Below, one piece after another: positions 1 through 9,209 of a DNA stretch of 64,000 nucleotides. The notes beneath the pieces are model-generated. The model was given only the letters and a program-made list of their open reading frames with translations. It had not been told where the DNA came from and searched no databases. This stretch comes from Rhodopirellula europaea 6C (GTDB taxonomy: Bacteria; Planctomycetota; Planctomycetia; Pirellulales; Pirellulaceae). A program made the position numbers and the translations under genes. How positions within the stretch are numbered: the first letter of the stretch is position 1; every line of letters begins with the position of its first letter. Location: NCBI RefSeq assembly GCF_000338295.1, contig NZ_ANMO01000202.1, forward strand, positions 29,748-93,747, written 5' to 3'.

Positions 1-413
1 CCAGCCTGCCTGATCGGCAAGAATTGCCTGAGCGTCCAGATCAATTGGAACCAATCTGCGACGGAAAACGTCGTATTGAGGACGTGAAAGTCCCCCTTTT
101 CAATAGAGCGTGTCGTCATTGCTGCGGCAGGCGTGCGCTCGGCAAGCCTCAAAATCGAAACATTCCACACGGGTTTGGCTGAGAAATTGGTTGAAGTGCT
201 GGTTGGGTTTGGATCCTCCTGCGTGCCGGCTTTAACCTGAAACGGTGCGTTAAACCGTACCGATTAGCTTGACCGGCGCGGCTGTGCCGAAAAAGCTTGT
301 CACAACGACTCCGCGTCGTCGAATAACCACCGATATCCCCCGGATTTTGGGCCCTGAGCTTTCAGGGGCAGCGACCAAAACTGGAACTCCTTCAGCTGAA
401 GAAAATTCCGCCG
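1..413. other. Leading stretch with no confident gene
   Basis: No convincing complete gene is visible here. One plus-strand frame is open from the window edge to a stop at 180-182 and could be the last 59 codons of an upstream gene, but its cysteine- and arginine-rich translation resembles nothing I recognise. The rest is the upstream region of the large secreted protein that starts at 414. I see no clear -35/-10 pair. Confidence 0.4.
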
Positions 414-3400
414 ATGAACTTCGACAATTCTTCCCGCCGTCCATCTGCTTCCAAACGCTCGTTCCAAGGTCAGGTTCGACGACGTTTGATGTCTTGGATC
501 CAAGGAACGTCCGCTGCACCGTCTGGTGAACCAGTCCAGCGAGGGCGCTTGCAGTTGGAGTCATTGGAAAAACGTCAGATGATGGCTGGCGACGTGGATC
601 TTTTCGCGACGGAAGGCTTCTTTGGTTCAGCTGGCGAATCTTCGGCGGCGGTGGAAAGTTCTTCGACCGATCGTGGAACGTCTGACCGTGCTGCGGAAGG
701 CGAGCCGGGGCAGGACCTGGTGCAGTTCGCGAAAGATCTGGATGCGGCCGGCGTGACGTTTTATGGTGCCCACTGGTGCCCGGCTTGTACCCAGCAAAAA
801 CAATTATTCGATGATGGACGCGATGATCTTCCATTTGTCGAGGTCACGTTGCCTGATCGAACGCAGGATCCTCAGTTTTCGTCGTTGAATATCAGCGAGT
901 ATCCAACTTGGGTCTTCCCTGATGGAACTCGATTGACTGGAGTTCAATCGCTCCAAACCCTGAGCACGCGAAGCGGCGTTGCGATCCCAACTTCGGACAA
1001 CGAAAATCCTTCGTTTGAAACGATCGATGCCCAAACCGTCGAACTTGGTTCGCCGCTGCACATTCCAATCGACGGTTACGACGCGGAAGGTGGTCCGCTG
1101 ACCGTGACCGTGTCGGTGGCCAATCCGAACTTGGTGGAAGCCACTGTTCTGAGCGGAAATCGTTCGCTCCGTTTGGACATGGACGGCTTTGGCGACATGG
1201 TGTTCGAGTTGTTCGAGCAGCGCGCTGAGCGTCCGACCGAACGAGTTATCGACTTGGCCAATAGCGGCTTTTACGACGGTCTGATTTTTCACAGAGTCGT
1301 CAATGGCTTCGTGATTCAAGGTGGTGACCCCACCGGCACCGGAACTGGCGGATCAACTCTGGGTGACTTCGACGACGAGTTCCATCCCGATCTGCAGCAC
1401 AACCGAACGGGCGTCCTGTCATTCGCGAAGTCGTCCGATGACACGAACGATTCGCAGTTCTTCATCACAGAAGTCGAAACGGACTTCCTCGACTTCAACC
1501 ACTCTGTTTTTGGTCAGTTGGTGGAAGGAGAAGACGTGCGTGAAGCGATCAGCAACATGCAGGTCAACAACAGCACGTCGAACAAGCCGACCACAGACAT
1601 CGTGATCAACAACGCGACGATCTTTGACGACACCGAGAACTCGGTGATCATGCTGAAAGGATTGGGCGGCACGGGTAGCACGACCGTGACGGTGACGATC
1701 ACGGACTCGGACGGCAATTCGTTCGACCAGGTGGTTCCAGTGACCATCACGGATCCTCCGTCCGATCGACGCAATGCTCAGCCCTACCTGGAAGACATCA
1801 ACGTCCCAGCCTCGTCACCCAAAACGACCCCGGTTGAGCTGCAACTGGAAAGCTTTGACCTGGAAGGCGACGCGGTTCAGTACTTCGTCAGCGGTGGCGT
1901 GACGGGCGGTACCGCCACGGTCAATGCATCGACCGGTTTGTTGCAAGTGACGCCGGCCGCGAATGTTTCGGGGACGCAAACCGTTTCGCTGACCGTTGGA
2001 GTCGCTGCTGCATCCAATGCAGGGTCGAATTCGGACTTGCAAAGCCTGGTCTTTACGTTCACTGATAGCAATACTCAAGCTCCTGCCGCACCATCGTCGT
2101 TGGATCTGCGTTCCTCGTCTGACACGGGCAATAGCAGCGGCGACAATCTGACCAATGCAGCGTCGTTGACGTTTGATGTTTCCGGTGTCACGACGGGAGC
2201 AACGGTTCAAATCATCAACACAGCGGACAACACGGTTGTCGGTGTTGGAACGGCAACGGGCGGATCGATCGCGATCACAACCAGCAACCTGGCGGCGATT
2301 GGTGATGGCACCTACAGCTTGGCGGCTCGGCAAATCGTTGGCGGTGTCACCAGTGGCACATCGACGGCTTTGTCCGTGACATTGGATCGAACCGATCCTT
2401 CATTCACATTGCCTGCCAACTCCACCACGGGCAACGTTGGTGCTGCTTACCAAGCCAATTTGTCTAGTAGCGAAGAAGGCAGTGGTGCAACTTACAGCCT
2501 GACAGTTTTCCCCGCCGGAGCCACGATTGGCTCATCGACCGGGATCATCAATTGGACACCCACCGCGGCTCAATTGGGGGCGAACGACTTCACGGTCGAG
2601 ATCAGCGATTTGGCTGGCAACACTTACACGGAATCGTTCTCCGTGACGGTTGCTGAAGAAGCCTTGGCCCGTCTGGAAGTGCGTCTGACGGACTTGGACG
2701 GCAACGTGATCGACTCGGTCGACGTCGGCCAGGAGTTCTTCTTGCAGTTGATTGGTGTCGACGCTCGGGACCTGAGCGAGCGTGGCGGGATTTACTCCGC
2801 GTACGCCGACATCGAATTTGATTCTTCGATCGCTGACTTTGTCCCCGGAACGTCAATCGAGTACGACAACGATTTCGACTTCCTGCCCCGCGGAACTTTG
2901 ACCAGCGGTCTGTTCAATGAGATTGGTGCGGCGAGCAGCCGTTTCTCGCCAACCAATTTGCAAGATTCGGTGATGGCAACGGTTCGCATGCGTGCGATCT
3001 CCGACGGTTCGTTGACCTTCACCACCAACCCAGCTGACGTCAGTGCAAACGAGACATTGTTGTTCTTCAACAACGATCGTTTGCCCCCCGGTTCGGTTAA
3101 CTATGGCAGCACCACGTTGACTGTTGGCGATGTCACCACGAACAATCCACCGGTTGGTGTCGATGACACATTCACGGTGATTTCGGGTTCGGGCCAGAAC
3201 ACGTTGGATGTCTTGGCCAATGAAGCGTCCACTGCCGATCCTGGTGAAACGCTGACGGTCACGGCCGTTGGTACGGCCAGCAACGGAGGCACGTTGAGCA
3301 TCGCGTCCAACGGTTTGTCGATCAACTACACGCCACCAGCCGACTTCATCGGGGCAGATACATTTCAATACACCGTCAGCGATGGAACCAGCACTGATAC

Positions 3401-5033
3401 GGTGCAAGTGACCGTCAACATCCAAAGCGATGACAATGCACCAACCGCGGTGAATGATGCGTTCCCCGCATCAGGAACGATCTTGGAAGACTCCGACGCG
3501 GTAACCTATGACGTTCTCGCGAATGACACGACGGACGCGGACAACGAATCGTTCACGATCACCGGCGTTGGATCTGCGTCCAACGGAGGCCAGGTCTCGA
3601 TCGTTAACAGCGGAACGGGAATCTCTTACAAGCCGGCTGCCAACTTCAACGGCACCGAAACGGTGACCTACACCATCCGGGATACCGGAGGTGGGTTGTC
3701 GACGGCGACGGTGACCTTCACCGTCACTGCGGTGAACGATGCTCCTCTTAGCGAGAACGTGACGGTCGACACCGTTCGCGGTACGAGCAACGAAGCGGTG
3801 ATGACGCGTGACGATCTTCCTGCGAACGTCGACGCTGGCGAAGTGTTGCAGTTTGTTAATCTCAGCACGCCGTCGGCGGGCGGGACCGTGACGGTTAGCT
3901 CAGACGGTTCGAGCATCCTGTACACGCCGCCGAGCAGCACTTTCACCGGCACCGACACATTCACTTACCAAGTGCAAGACGCGGGCGGATTGTCGAGCTC
4001 AACCGCTACCATCACGGTGAACATTGCGGACTATCTCGCTCGAGCCTTCAACTTCGAATTTGATTCGATCGGTGCTTTGTCGAGCAGCTTCTACGACGCG
4101 GCGATCTTGACTGGTACCAACGCACGTGGCGAATCGGTTTCGATTCCGTTGTCGGATTCTTCCGTTGTGGTTTCAGGCGGCACGATCAGTGTTCCGGACA
4201 TGTTGCCCGGTTCTTACAAACTGACTATCCCAGCGGTTCCTTTCTTTGAAGGTGGCGAGGAAGCTCGCGAAATTGACATCGAAAGCGATCCCGATGAATC
4301 GGACGAAAACCTTTCGTTGAGCTTCGGCCGATTGTTGCCTCAGTACATCCGCGTGAATGATTGGTTCGGTTCCGCACCGGCTCGCCGAGTGGTCGCTGCG
4401 GTTTTGCCAGGCAGCAATGCTTTCTACATGCAGTCCAGCGACGCTGCGGACTCGCGTTTGAGTGACGTGGAATTGTCGCTCAATGCTGCCGGCACCAGCA
4501 TCACCGTTAACGCCACGGAATCAACCACGGCTGACGGCGCAACCACAACGGCTCAGGTCAGTGGTACCGCTAGTCTGGACGACGGAAGTGCACTGGAAGT
4601 ACGCGGACAAGTTGGCGACTTCCGCTTGTTGATTCTCAACTTCGATGAGACCGGGATCGAGCTGGAAACACCAGCCTCGAGCTCGACTGCCAGCACGGAA
4701 TCATCCTCGACCCAAGCTGCTGGTGAACCACTTGCTTCTGCCGTGACGATGGCTGATGCCACGGTTCCGGTCAGCGAGCTGGGAACCTCTCGAATTCAGA
4801 GCAGCGTCGAGCCAACCGGTGAGCCAATCGAGGTCCTTTCAGGGGACTTTGAAAAGGTCGTGTCCGGGTCGAATGACGCCAGACAAATAGACGCAGCGAT
4901 GCCAGAAGTCACTGGCAATTTGACCCGAATTTCGGACGCCGAAGACGTGGTTGCGAGCGGTGTAACGGGCCAGCCTCGATTGCTCGGGGAAGCTGTTGAT
5001 GAGGTCTTGACAGGCGTTTCTGGGTCGAACTGA
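414..5033 (+). CDS. Giant secreted multidomain protein: thioredoxin-like, cyclophilin, cohesin-like and Ig/cadherin-like modules
   Basis: A 1539-residue protein predicted to be exported. Residues 48-60 (LESLEKRQMMAGD) after an Arg-rich N-terminus match the planctomycete extracellular sorting motif. A thioredoxin-like segment follows, with CPAC at residues 122-125 in the context HWCPACTQ. Residues about 250-390 are a cyclophilin-type peptidyl-prolyl isomerase (FHRVVNGFVIQGGDP, later SQFFIT). Ig-like repeats come next. A cohesin-like segment lies around residues 750-900. Three tandem Ig/cadherin-like repeats (about 911-1204) carry the VDDTFTV, DVLAND and YTP/DTFTYTV hallmarks. The C-terminus is Ser/Thr-rich and acidic. 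The domain calls are from motifs. A role as a surface protein assisting extracellular folding or disulfide chemistry is inference. The gene stands alone and is followed by a hairpin terminator. Confidence 0.85.
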   Translation: MNFDNSSRRPSASKRSFQGQVRRRLMSWIQGTSAAPSGEPVQRGRLQLESLEKRQMMAGDVDLFATEGFFGSAGESSAAVESSSTDRGTSDRAAEGEPGQDLVQFAKDLDAAGVTFYGAHWCPACTQQKQLFDDGRDDLPFVEVTLPDRTQDPQFSSLNISEYPTWVFPDGTRLTGVQSLQTLSTRSGVAIPTSDNENPSFETIDAQTVELGSPLHIPIDGYDAEGGPLTVTVSVANPNLVEATVLSGNRSLRLDMDGFGDMVFELFEQRAERPTERVIDLANSGFYDGLIFHRVVNGFVIQGGDPTGTGTGGSTLGDFDDEFHPDLQHNRTGVLSFAKSSDDTNDSQFFITEVETDFLDFNHSVFGQLVEGEDVREAISNMQVNNSTSNKPTTDIVINNATIFDDTENSVIMLKGLGGTGSTTVTVTITDSDGNSFDQVVPVTITDPPSDRRNAQPYLEDINVPASSPKTTPVELQLESFDLEGDAVQYFVSGGVTGGTATVNASTGLLQVTPAANVSGTQTVSLTVGVAAASNAGSNSDLQSLVFTFTDSNTQAPAAPSSLDLRSSSDTGNSSGDNLTNAASLTFDVSGVTTGATVQIINTADNTVVGVGTATGGSIAITTSNLAAIGDGTYSLAARQIVGGVTSGTSTALSVTLDRTDPSFTLPANSTTGNVGAAYQANLSSSEEGSGATYSLTVFPAGATIGSSTGIINWTPTAAQLGANDFTVEISDLAGNTYTESFSVTVAEEALARLEVRLTDLDGNVIDSVDVGQEFFLQLIGVDARDLSERGGIYSAYADIEFDSSIADFVPGTSIEYDNDFDFLPRGTLTSGLFNEIGAASSRFSPTNLQDSVMATVRMRAISDGSLTFTTNPADVSANETLLFFNNDRLPPGSVNYGSTTLTVGDVTTNNPPVGVDDTFTVISGSGQNTLDVLANEASTADPGETLTVTAVGTASNGGTLSIASNGLSINYTPPADFIGADTFQYTVSDGTSTDTVQVTVNIQSDDNAPTAVNDAFPASGTILEDSDAVTYDVLANDTTDADNESFTITGVGSASNGGQVSIVNSGTGISYKPAANFNGTETVTYTIRDTGGGLSTATVTFTVTAVNDAPLSENVTVDTVRGTSNEAVMTRDDLPANVDAGEVLQFVNLSTPSAGGTVTVSSDGSSILYTPPSSTFTGTDTFTYQVQDAGGLSSSTATITVNIADYLARAFNFEFDSIGALSSSFYDAAILTGTNARGESVSIPLSDSSVVVSGGTISVPDMLPGSYKLTIPAVPFFEGGEEAREIDIESDPDESDENLSLSFGRLLPQYIRVNDWFGSAPARRVVAAVLPGSNAFYMQSSDAADSRLSDVELSLNAAGTSITVNATESTTADGATTTAQVSGTASLDDGSALEVRGQVGDFRLLILNFDETGIELETPASSSTASTESSSTQAAGEPLASAVTMADATVPVSELGTSRIQSSVEPTGEPIEVLSGDFEKVVSGSNDARQIDAAMPEVTGNLTRISDAEDVVASGVTGQPRLLGEAVDEVLTGVSGSN

Positions 5034-5060
5034 CCCGATTTCGACCCTCGAAATCAAGAA

Positions 5061-5090
5061 AAGGCTGAAAAACACGGGGTTTTCGGCCTT
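5061..5090 (+). terminator. Hairpin terminator after the giant secreted protein gene
   Basis: AAGGCTGAAAA (5061-5071) pairs with TTTTCGGCCTT (5080-5090) over 11 bp with one G-T wobble and an 8-nt loop. It lies 28 bases past the stop. The downstream T tract is short, so efficiency is uncertain. Confidence 0.6.
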
Positions 5091-5206
5091 TGGAAGGGTT
5101 GCGGAGCGACCACGCGGGACATAACACTTGTGCCGCATCGGAGGGGAATCCCGACGTTCTAACTCCTACTCACTATTTAGTTCTCCCATTTTTGCAGGTG
5201 CCGCTC

Positions 5207-5524
5207 ATGGCCAAAGTACCGCCCAAACCACCGACGAAGACTCAAATCATCGCCAACATTGCAGAAGAGACCGAACTGACCAAGAAAGACGTTGCTGCAG
5301 TCCTCGACTCGTTGGCCGCTGAGATCGAAAAGTCGCTGCAAAAGGGTGGCCCCGGACAATTCGCAATCCCAGGTCTTTGCAAGATCGTGTTGAAGGACGT
5401 TCCCGCCAAGCCAAAGCGCAAAGGCCGCAACCCTGCCAACGGCGAAGAAATCTGGTTGGCTCCTAAGCCCGCCAGCAAGAAGCTGACCATCCGCCCACTG
5501 AAGGGCCTGAAGGAAATGATCTGA
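5207..5524 (+). CDS. HU/IHF-family DNA-binding protein
   Basis: A 105-residue histone-like protein of the HU/IHF family, which binds and bends DNA as a dimer in the nucleoid. The helical N-terminus (TKTQIIANIAEETELTKKDVAAVLDSL) is followed by the beta-arm region with KGRNPANGEEIW, close to the family signature GRNPxTGxxI. The frame is open upstream to 5090, but the ATG at 5207 gives the family's usual N-terminus after a short Pro/Lys-rich leader and is preferred. At 105 residues it is slightly longer than the typical 90. Terminators lie on both sides, so it is probably monocistronic. Whether it is HU or a divergent paralogue cannot be told. Confidence 0.9.
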   Translation: MAKVPPKPPTKTQIIANIAEETELTKKDVAAVLDSLAAEIEKSLQKGGPGQFAIPGLCKIVLKDVPAKPKRKGRNPANGEEIWLAPKPASKKLTIRPLKGLKEMI

Positions 5525-5558
5525 TCAGTTGATCAGCTTCCTTCGAAGTTCGAATTGG

Positions 5559-5600
5559 CTGCCCTGCATCGCGTTTTGCGTTGCGGGGCAGTTTTCGTTT
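5559..5600 (+). terminator. Rho-independent terminator after the HU-like gene
   Basis: A hairpin with CTGCCCTGCATCG paired to CGTTGCGGGGCAG (mostly GC, two imperfect positions) is followed by TTTTCGTTT at 5592-5600. It sits 35 bases after the stop codon. Confidence 0.75.
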
Positions 5601-5725
5601 GTGGGCGGAACGATTGCGCCATGAGGCACCGTTCCGGTAGGCGATCGTCGAATCGGGATGCCAGCGAGAGGCAATCCCGCTATACTTCACCCGCTTTTCA
5701 TCCATGACCTTTTCTCGGCGGCAAC

Positions 5726-6904
5726 ATGATCGAAACATCCTCGAACGTCACCGCCAATGACTTGGCCGCGAAATCTGTGAACGAAGAATCCACCGCTGAA
5801 TCGACTGCTGTTCCAACCGAAGCTGCTTCGACAGTGATGCCCGGCGACGCGACGACCCGCGGCCGGATGGGAAATTTGAAAGGGGTTCGCATTGCAGGCA
5901 CGGGATCGTATGTTCCCGAACGCATCGTCACGAATGAAGACTTGGCCGCGCTGGGGTGCGACAGCGATTGGATCGTTCGCCGAACCGGTATCCTGCAACG
6001 TCGACACGCGGAGCCTGGTCAAGCGACCAGCGATCTTTGCTATGAGGCCGCCCTTCGTTGTCTTGAGAACGCGAATGTTTCGGTCGACGAAATTGATCTG
6101 ATTCTGGTTGCCACGATCACACCAGATCACCCAACACCATCGACCGCTTGTCACTTGCAGCGCCGTCTCGGTGCGGTTGCACCCGCGATGGACATTGGCG
6201 CCGCATGTGCCGGGTTCATGTACGCGTTGGTGACTGGTGCCCAATTCGTATCCAACGGAAACGCTCGCAACGTGTTGGTCATTGGTGCTGACTTGATGAG
6301 TCGCACGGTTGATCCTGAGGACAAGAAAACCTACCCGTTGTTTGGTGATGCCGCCGGTGCTGCTCTGTTGGTTCCATCGATCAAAGACGAATGCCAGTCA
6401 TCAGATTGCAATGGGGCAGCGGCTGAGTCCACGGTTCAGTCCGATGGACTGTTGGCTTATCAGTTGGGCAGCGAAGGATGCGGTGGCGAAATGCTGTGCA
6501 TACCCGCCGGTGGATCCCGATCGCCGATCACCACCGATGGCGAAAACTCTGTCAGTCGCTATCTGCAGATGGATGGTCGTGGTGTCTTTAAGTGGGCTGT
6601 ACGAGTCTTCGACGAGAGTGCCAAGGACGTTTTGCGAGCGGCCAACGTTTCATCGGATCAACTGAGCTTGGTTGTTTTGCACCAAGCGAACCAGCGGATC
6701 ATTGATTCAGCGGTTTCCGATCTGAACGTGCCGCCTGAAAAAGTGTTCGTCAATCTCGACAAGTACGGCAACACATCCGGAGCCAGCATTCCGCTCGCAT
6801 TGGACGAAGCCGCACGTGCCGGCCGCTTGACAGAAGGCGACCTGTTGTTGCTATGCGGCTTTGGTGCGGGCTTGGCCTGGGGCACCGCTTTGTTGCGTTG
6901 GTAG
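5726..6904 (+). CDS. fabH: 3-oxoacyl-[ACP] synthase III (KASIII)
   Basis: Condenses acetyl-CoA (or a branched starter) with malonyl-ACP to start type II fatty acid synthesis in the cytosol. The catalytic triad is intact: Cys161 in DIGAACAGF, His319 in LHQANQR and Asn349 in GNTSGAS, numbered from the ATG at 5726. GDAAGAALL is also typical. The family is usually about 320-335 residues. This frame gives 392 because of a Ser/Thr/Ala-rich 47-residue extension before MGNLKGVRIAGTG. An in-frame ATG at 5867 would give a 345-residue protein and may be the true start. A lone gene downstream of the HU terminator, it converges on the recombinase gene. Confidence 0.92.
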   Translation: MIETSSNVTANDLAAKSVNEESTAESTAVPTEAASTVMPGDATTRGRMGNLKGVRIAGTGSYVPERIVTNEDLAALGCDSDWIVRRTGILQRRHAEPGQATSDLCYEAALRCLENANVSVDEIDLILVATITPDHPTPSTACHLQRRLGAVAPAMDIGAACAGFMYALVTGAQFVSNGNARNVLVIGADLMSRTVDPEDKKTYPLFGDAAGAALLVPSIKDECQSSDCNGAAAESTVQSDGLLAYQLGSEGCGGEMLCIPAGGSRSPITTDGENSVSRYLQMDGRGVFKWAVRVFDESAKDVLRAANVSSDQLSLVVLHQANQRIIDSAVSDLNVPPEKVFVNLDKYGNTSGASIPLALDEAARAGRLTEGDLLLLCGFGAGLAWGTALLRW

Positions 6905-6919
6905 CGAACTCAGGGACGC

Positions 6920-7897
6920 TCACGCTCGCGGGTGAAAGTCCCGGTGCACGCGTTGCAGACGAGAGTGTTCGACGTGTGTGTAGATCTGGGTCGTCTGAAT
7001 GCTGGCGTGTCCAAGCATCTCTTGGACCTGCCGAAGGTCAGCTCCGCCGGCCAGCAAGTGAGTTGCGAAACTGTGCCGCAAACTGTGTGGGCTGATCTCG
7101 TCAGAGATCCCTGCTCTCTTGGCATAGCGTTTTACGAGACGCCACAACTGAATTCGGTCGAGTGCTTTACCGCCTCGCGATAGAAACAGTTCGTCGATCT
7201 GCCCCGGATTTCGATCGGCCAAAATGTGGCGGCTTTCTGCGAGGTAGAGCTGAATCGCCTGGATCGCTCGGCCACCGATCGGGACCATCCGCTGCTTGTC
7301 GCCTTTGCCGTGGCAGCGAAGCGTCTTCTCATCGAGTGTCAGGTCGCGAACGCGGAGGGTGCAAACTTCCGAAGCTCGGCAGCCGGTGGCGTAGAGCACT
7401 TCCAGCAGGGCACGATCTCGTTGCCAGAACGAATCGGACTTTTTGACTGCGGAAAGAAAGGCCTCGACCTCGTTGGGCGATAGGACGCCCGGCATTCGTT
7501 GCCAAGCCTTCTGGGTTGCCAATAGTTCGGCCGGATTGTCGACCGTGATGCCTTCGAGCTGCAGGTATTTGAAGAACGTCCGGATCGCGACAATTGCTCG
7601 CGAGATGGACGCCGGGGCCAGGCCTTCGCCGTGAAGTGATGCGACGAAATCAGACAATTCAGTGATTGTCAGGTCCGCGGGGCGGCGTCCGTCCATCCAG
7701 GTGACGAAGCGCTTCATGTCGCGTCCGTAGGCGGCAACGGTGTTGTCGGCGAGATGACATTCGCGTTTCAGATAAACCAAAAATTCATCACAAACCGCTT
7801 GACCGGCCGAAGGAGCCACGGATTCTGTCTGTCCGGACTTCAATTGCTGCAGTTTTGTGAGTCGTTTAGCCACTCTGGTGTGCTCGACGGCGTTCAA
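6920..7897 (-). CDS. xerC: Xer-type site-specific tyrosine recombinase
   Basis: A 325-residue tyrosine recombinase of the XerC/XerD group, which resolves chromosome dimers at dif sites. The N-terminal SAM-like domain (FLVYLKRECHLADNTVAAYGRDMKRF) is followed by the catalytic domain with Arg in ATGCRASEVC, Lys in GKGDKQR, HSLRHSFATHLL, LGHASIQTT and nucleophile Tyr in IYTHV. All active-site residues are present. The start given is TTG at 7897; no in-frame ATG precedes the core domain, and a GTG eight codons in is an alternative. XerC and XerD cannot be separated by eye, so the symbol is provisional. It is divergent from galE across about 115 bp. Confidence 0.85.
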   Translation of the reverse strand: MNAVEHTRVAKRLTKLQQLKSGQTESVAPSAGQAVCDEFLVYLKRECHLADNTVAAYGRDMKRFVTWMDGRRPADLTITELSDFVASLHGEGLAPASISRAIVAIRTFFKYLQLEGITVDNPAELLATQKAWQRMPGVLSPNEVEAFLSAVKKSDSFWQRDRALLEVLYATGCRASEVCTLRVRDLTLDEKTLRCHGKGDKQRMVPIGGRAIQAIQLYLAESRHILADRNPGQIDELFLSRGGKALDRIQLWRLVKRYAKRAGISDEISPHSLRHSFATHLLAGGADLRQVQEMLGHASIQTTQIYTHVEHSRLQRVHRDFHPRA

Positions 7898-8011
7898 GGA
7901 CGCACAACGTATGTGCTCTTCATTGGATCGATTCCAATGAGTTATCGTCTTGGACGCTCGTCGCCGCCAATGTCAATTCTTCTCGAACCATCTCCTTCTC
8001 AAGATTCTTCC

Positions 8012-8998
8012 ATGAAAGTTTTCGTCGTCGGTGGTGCCGGATACATCGGATCACACGCGGTCGCCTTGTTGCTTGATGCCGGTCACGAAGTGGTCGTGTT
8101 CGACAATCTGTCTCGCGGGCATGCTAAATCGGTTCCGGAGGGTTTGCTGGTCGAGGGCGACCTGAACGATCAGGCGAAACTGACATCTTTGTTGAAAGAG
8201 CACTCGATCGATGCGGTGATGCACTTCGCCGCCTTTGCGGAAGTCGGTGAGTCCGTTCGAGACCCCGCGATCTACTACCAAAACAATGTTGTCGCGACTT
8301 TGTCGTTGCTGGAAGCGATGCGTGCGGCGGACGTCAAGAAGATTGTTTTCAGCAGCACCACCGCGACGTACGGCCAACCGGATACCGTGCCAATTCCCGA
8401 GACCACTCCACAGAATCCGATCAATCCCTACGGATTCTCTAAGTTGGTCATCGAGAAGGCGTTGGCGGATTACGCTCATGCATACGGTTTCGCTTACGCG
8501 GCACTGCGATACTTCAATGCAGCCGGTGCTCGTCCCGATGGAACGATTGGCGAGCATCACGATCCTGAGTCGCATCTGATCCCAATCGTGTTGCAGGTCG
8601 CGTTGGGGCAGCGTGAATCGATCTCGATCTTCGGCGACGATTACCCGACGCCGGACGGAACTTGCATTCGTGATTACATTCACGTCGACGATTTAGGAGA
8701 CGCTCACTTGCGAGCCCTCGATCGACTGAAACCGGGAGAAGGCATCGAAGTCAATCTTGGCACCGGTAGAGGAACCAGCGTCCGCGAGATTGTCGACGCG
8801 TGCCGGACTGTGACTGGACATCCCATCCCTGAAGTCATGGGCCAGCGACGCCCTGGCGATCCTGCTGAGTTGATTGCTGATGCGACGTTGGCGGGAGAAG
8901 TCCTGGGGTGGAAGCCTCGATACACGGACATCCAAGACATCGTGAAGACGGCTTGGAACTGGCATCAAACGCACCCCCAGGGTTACGACACGGTTTGA
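8012..8998 (+). CDS. galE: UDP-glucose 4-epimerase
   Basis: Interconverts UDP-glucose and UDP-galactose using bound NAD, supplying galactose for envelope polysaccharides. An extended-SDR protein, with the NAD motif GGAGYIGSHA at the N-terminus, FAAFAEVGES, the Ser-containing SSTTATYG, the catalytic YGFSK (YxxxK) and the RYFNAAGA and IRDYIHVDDL blocks. The frame is open from 7754, but the ATG at 8012 gives the canonical MKVFVVGGAGYIG start and a 328-residue protein, the family's usual length. The upstream extension is not protein-like. Confidence 0.95.
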   Translation: MKVFVVGGAGYIGSHAVALLLDAGHEVVVFDNLSRGHAKSVPEGLLVEGDLNDQAKLTSLLKEHSIDAVMHFAAFAEVGESVRDPAIYYQNNVVATLSLLEAMRAADVKKIVFSSTTATYGQPDTVPIPETTPQNPINPYGFSKLVIEKALADYAHAYGFAYAALRYFNAAGARPDGTIGEHHDPESHLIPIVLQVALGQRESISIFGDDYPTPDGTCIRDYIHVDDLGDAHLRALDRLKPGEGIEVNLGTGRGTSVREIVDACRTVTGHPIPEVMGQRRPGDPAELIADATLAGEVLGWKPRYTDIQDIVKTAWNWHQTHPQGYDTV

Positions 8999-9209
8999 GC
9001 GGCCGCTTCCGCCATCGAGCTGCGGTCAGAATCAAGTTCACCGGGCGATCCTAATTCGTCACAATACGTACCAATCGGTGGGGTTGGGTTGCCCCGTGAT
9101 CTCCTCCGACTGGTTGTCGTTGTCGAATTGAATCATGATGATAGAGGTCACGGCGGGTTCGGTTCGCCAAGTTCAGTTTCATTGCTAAGTCGTTGGCGTC
9201 GAATCGTTC

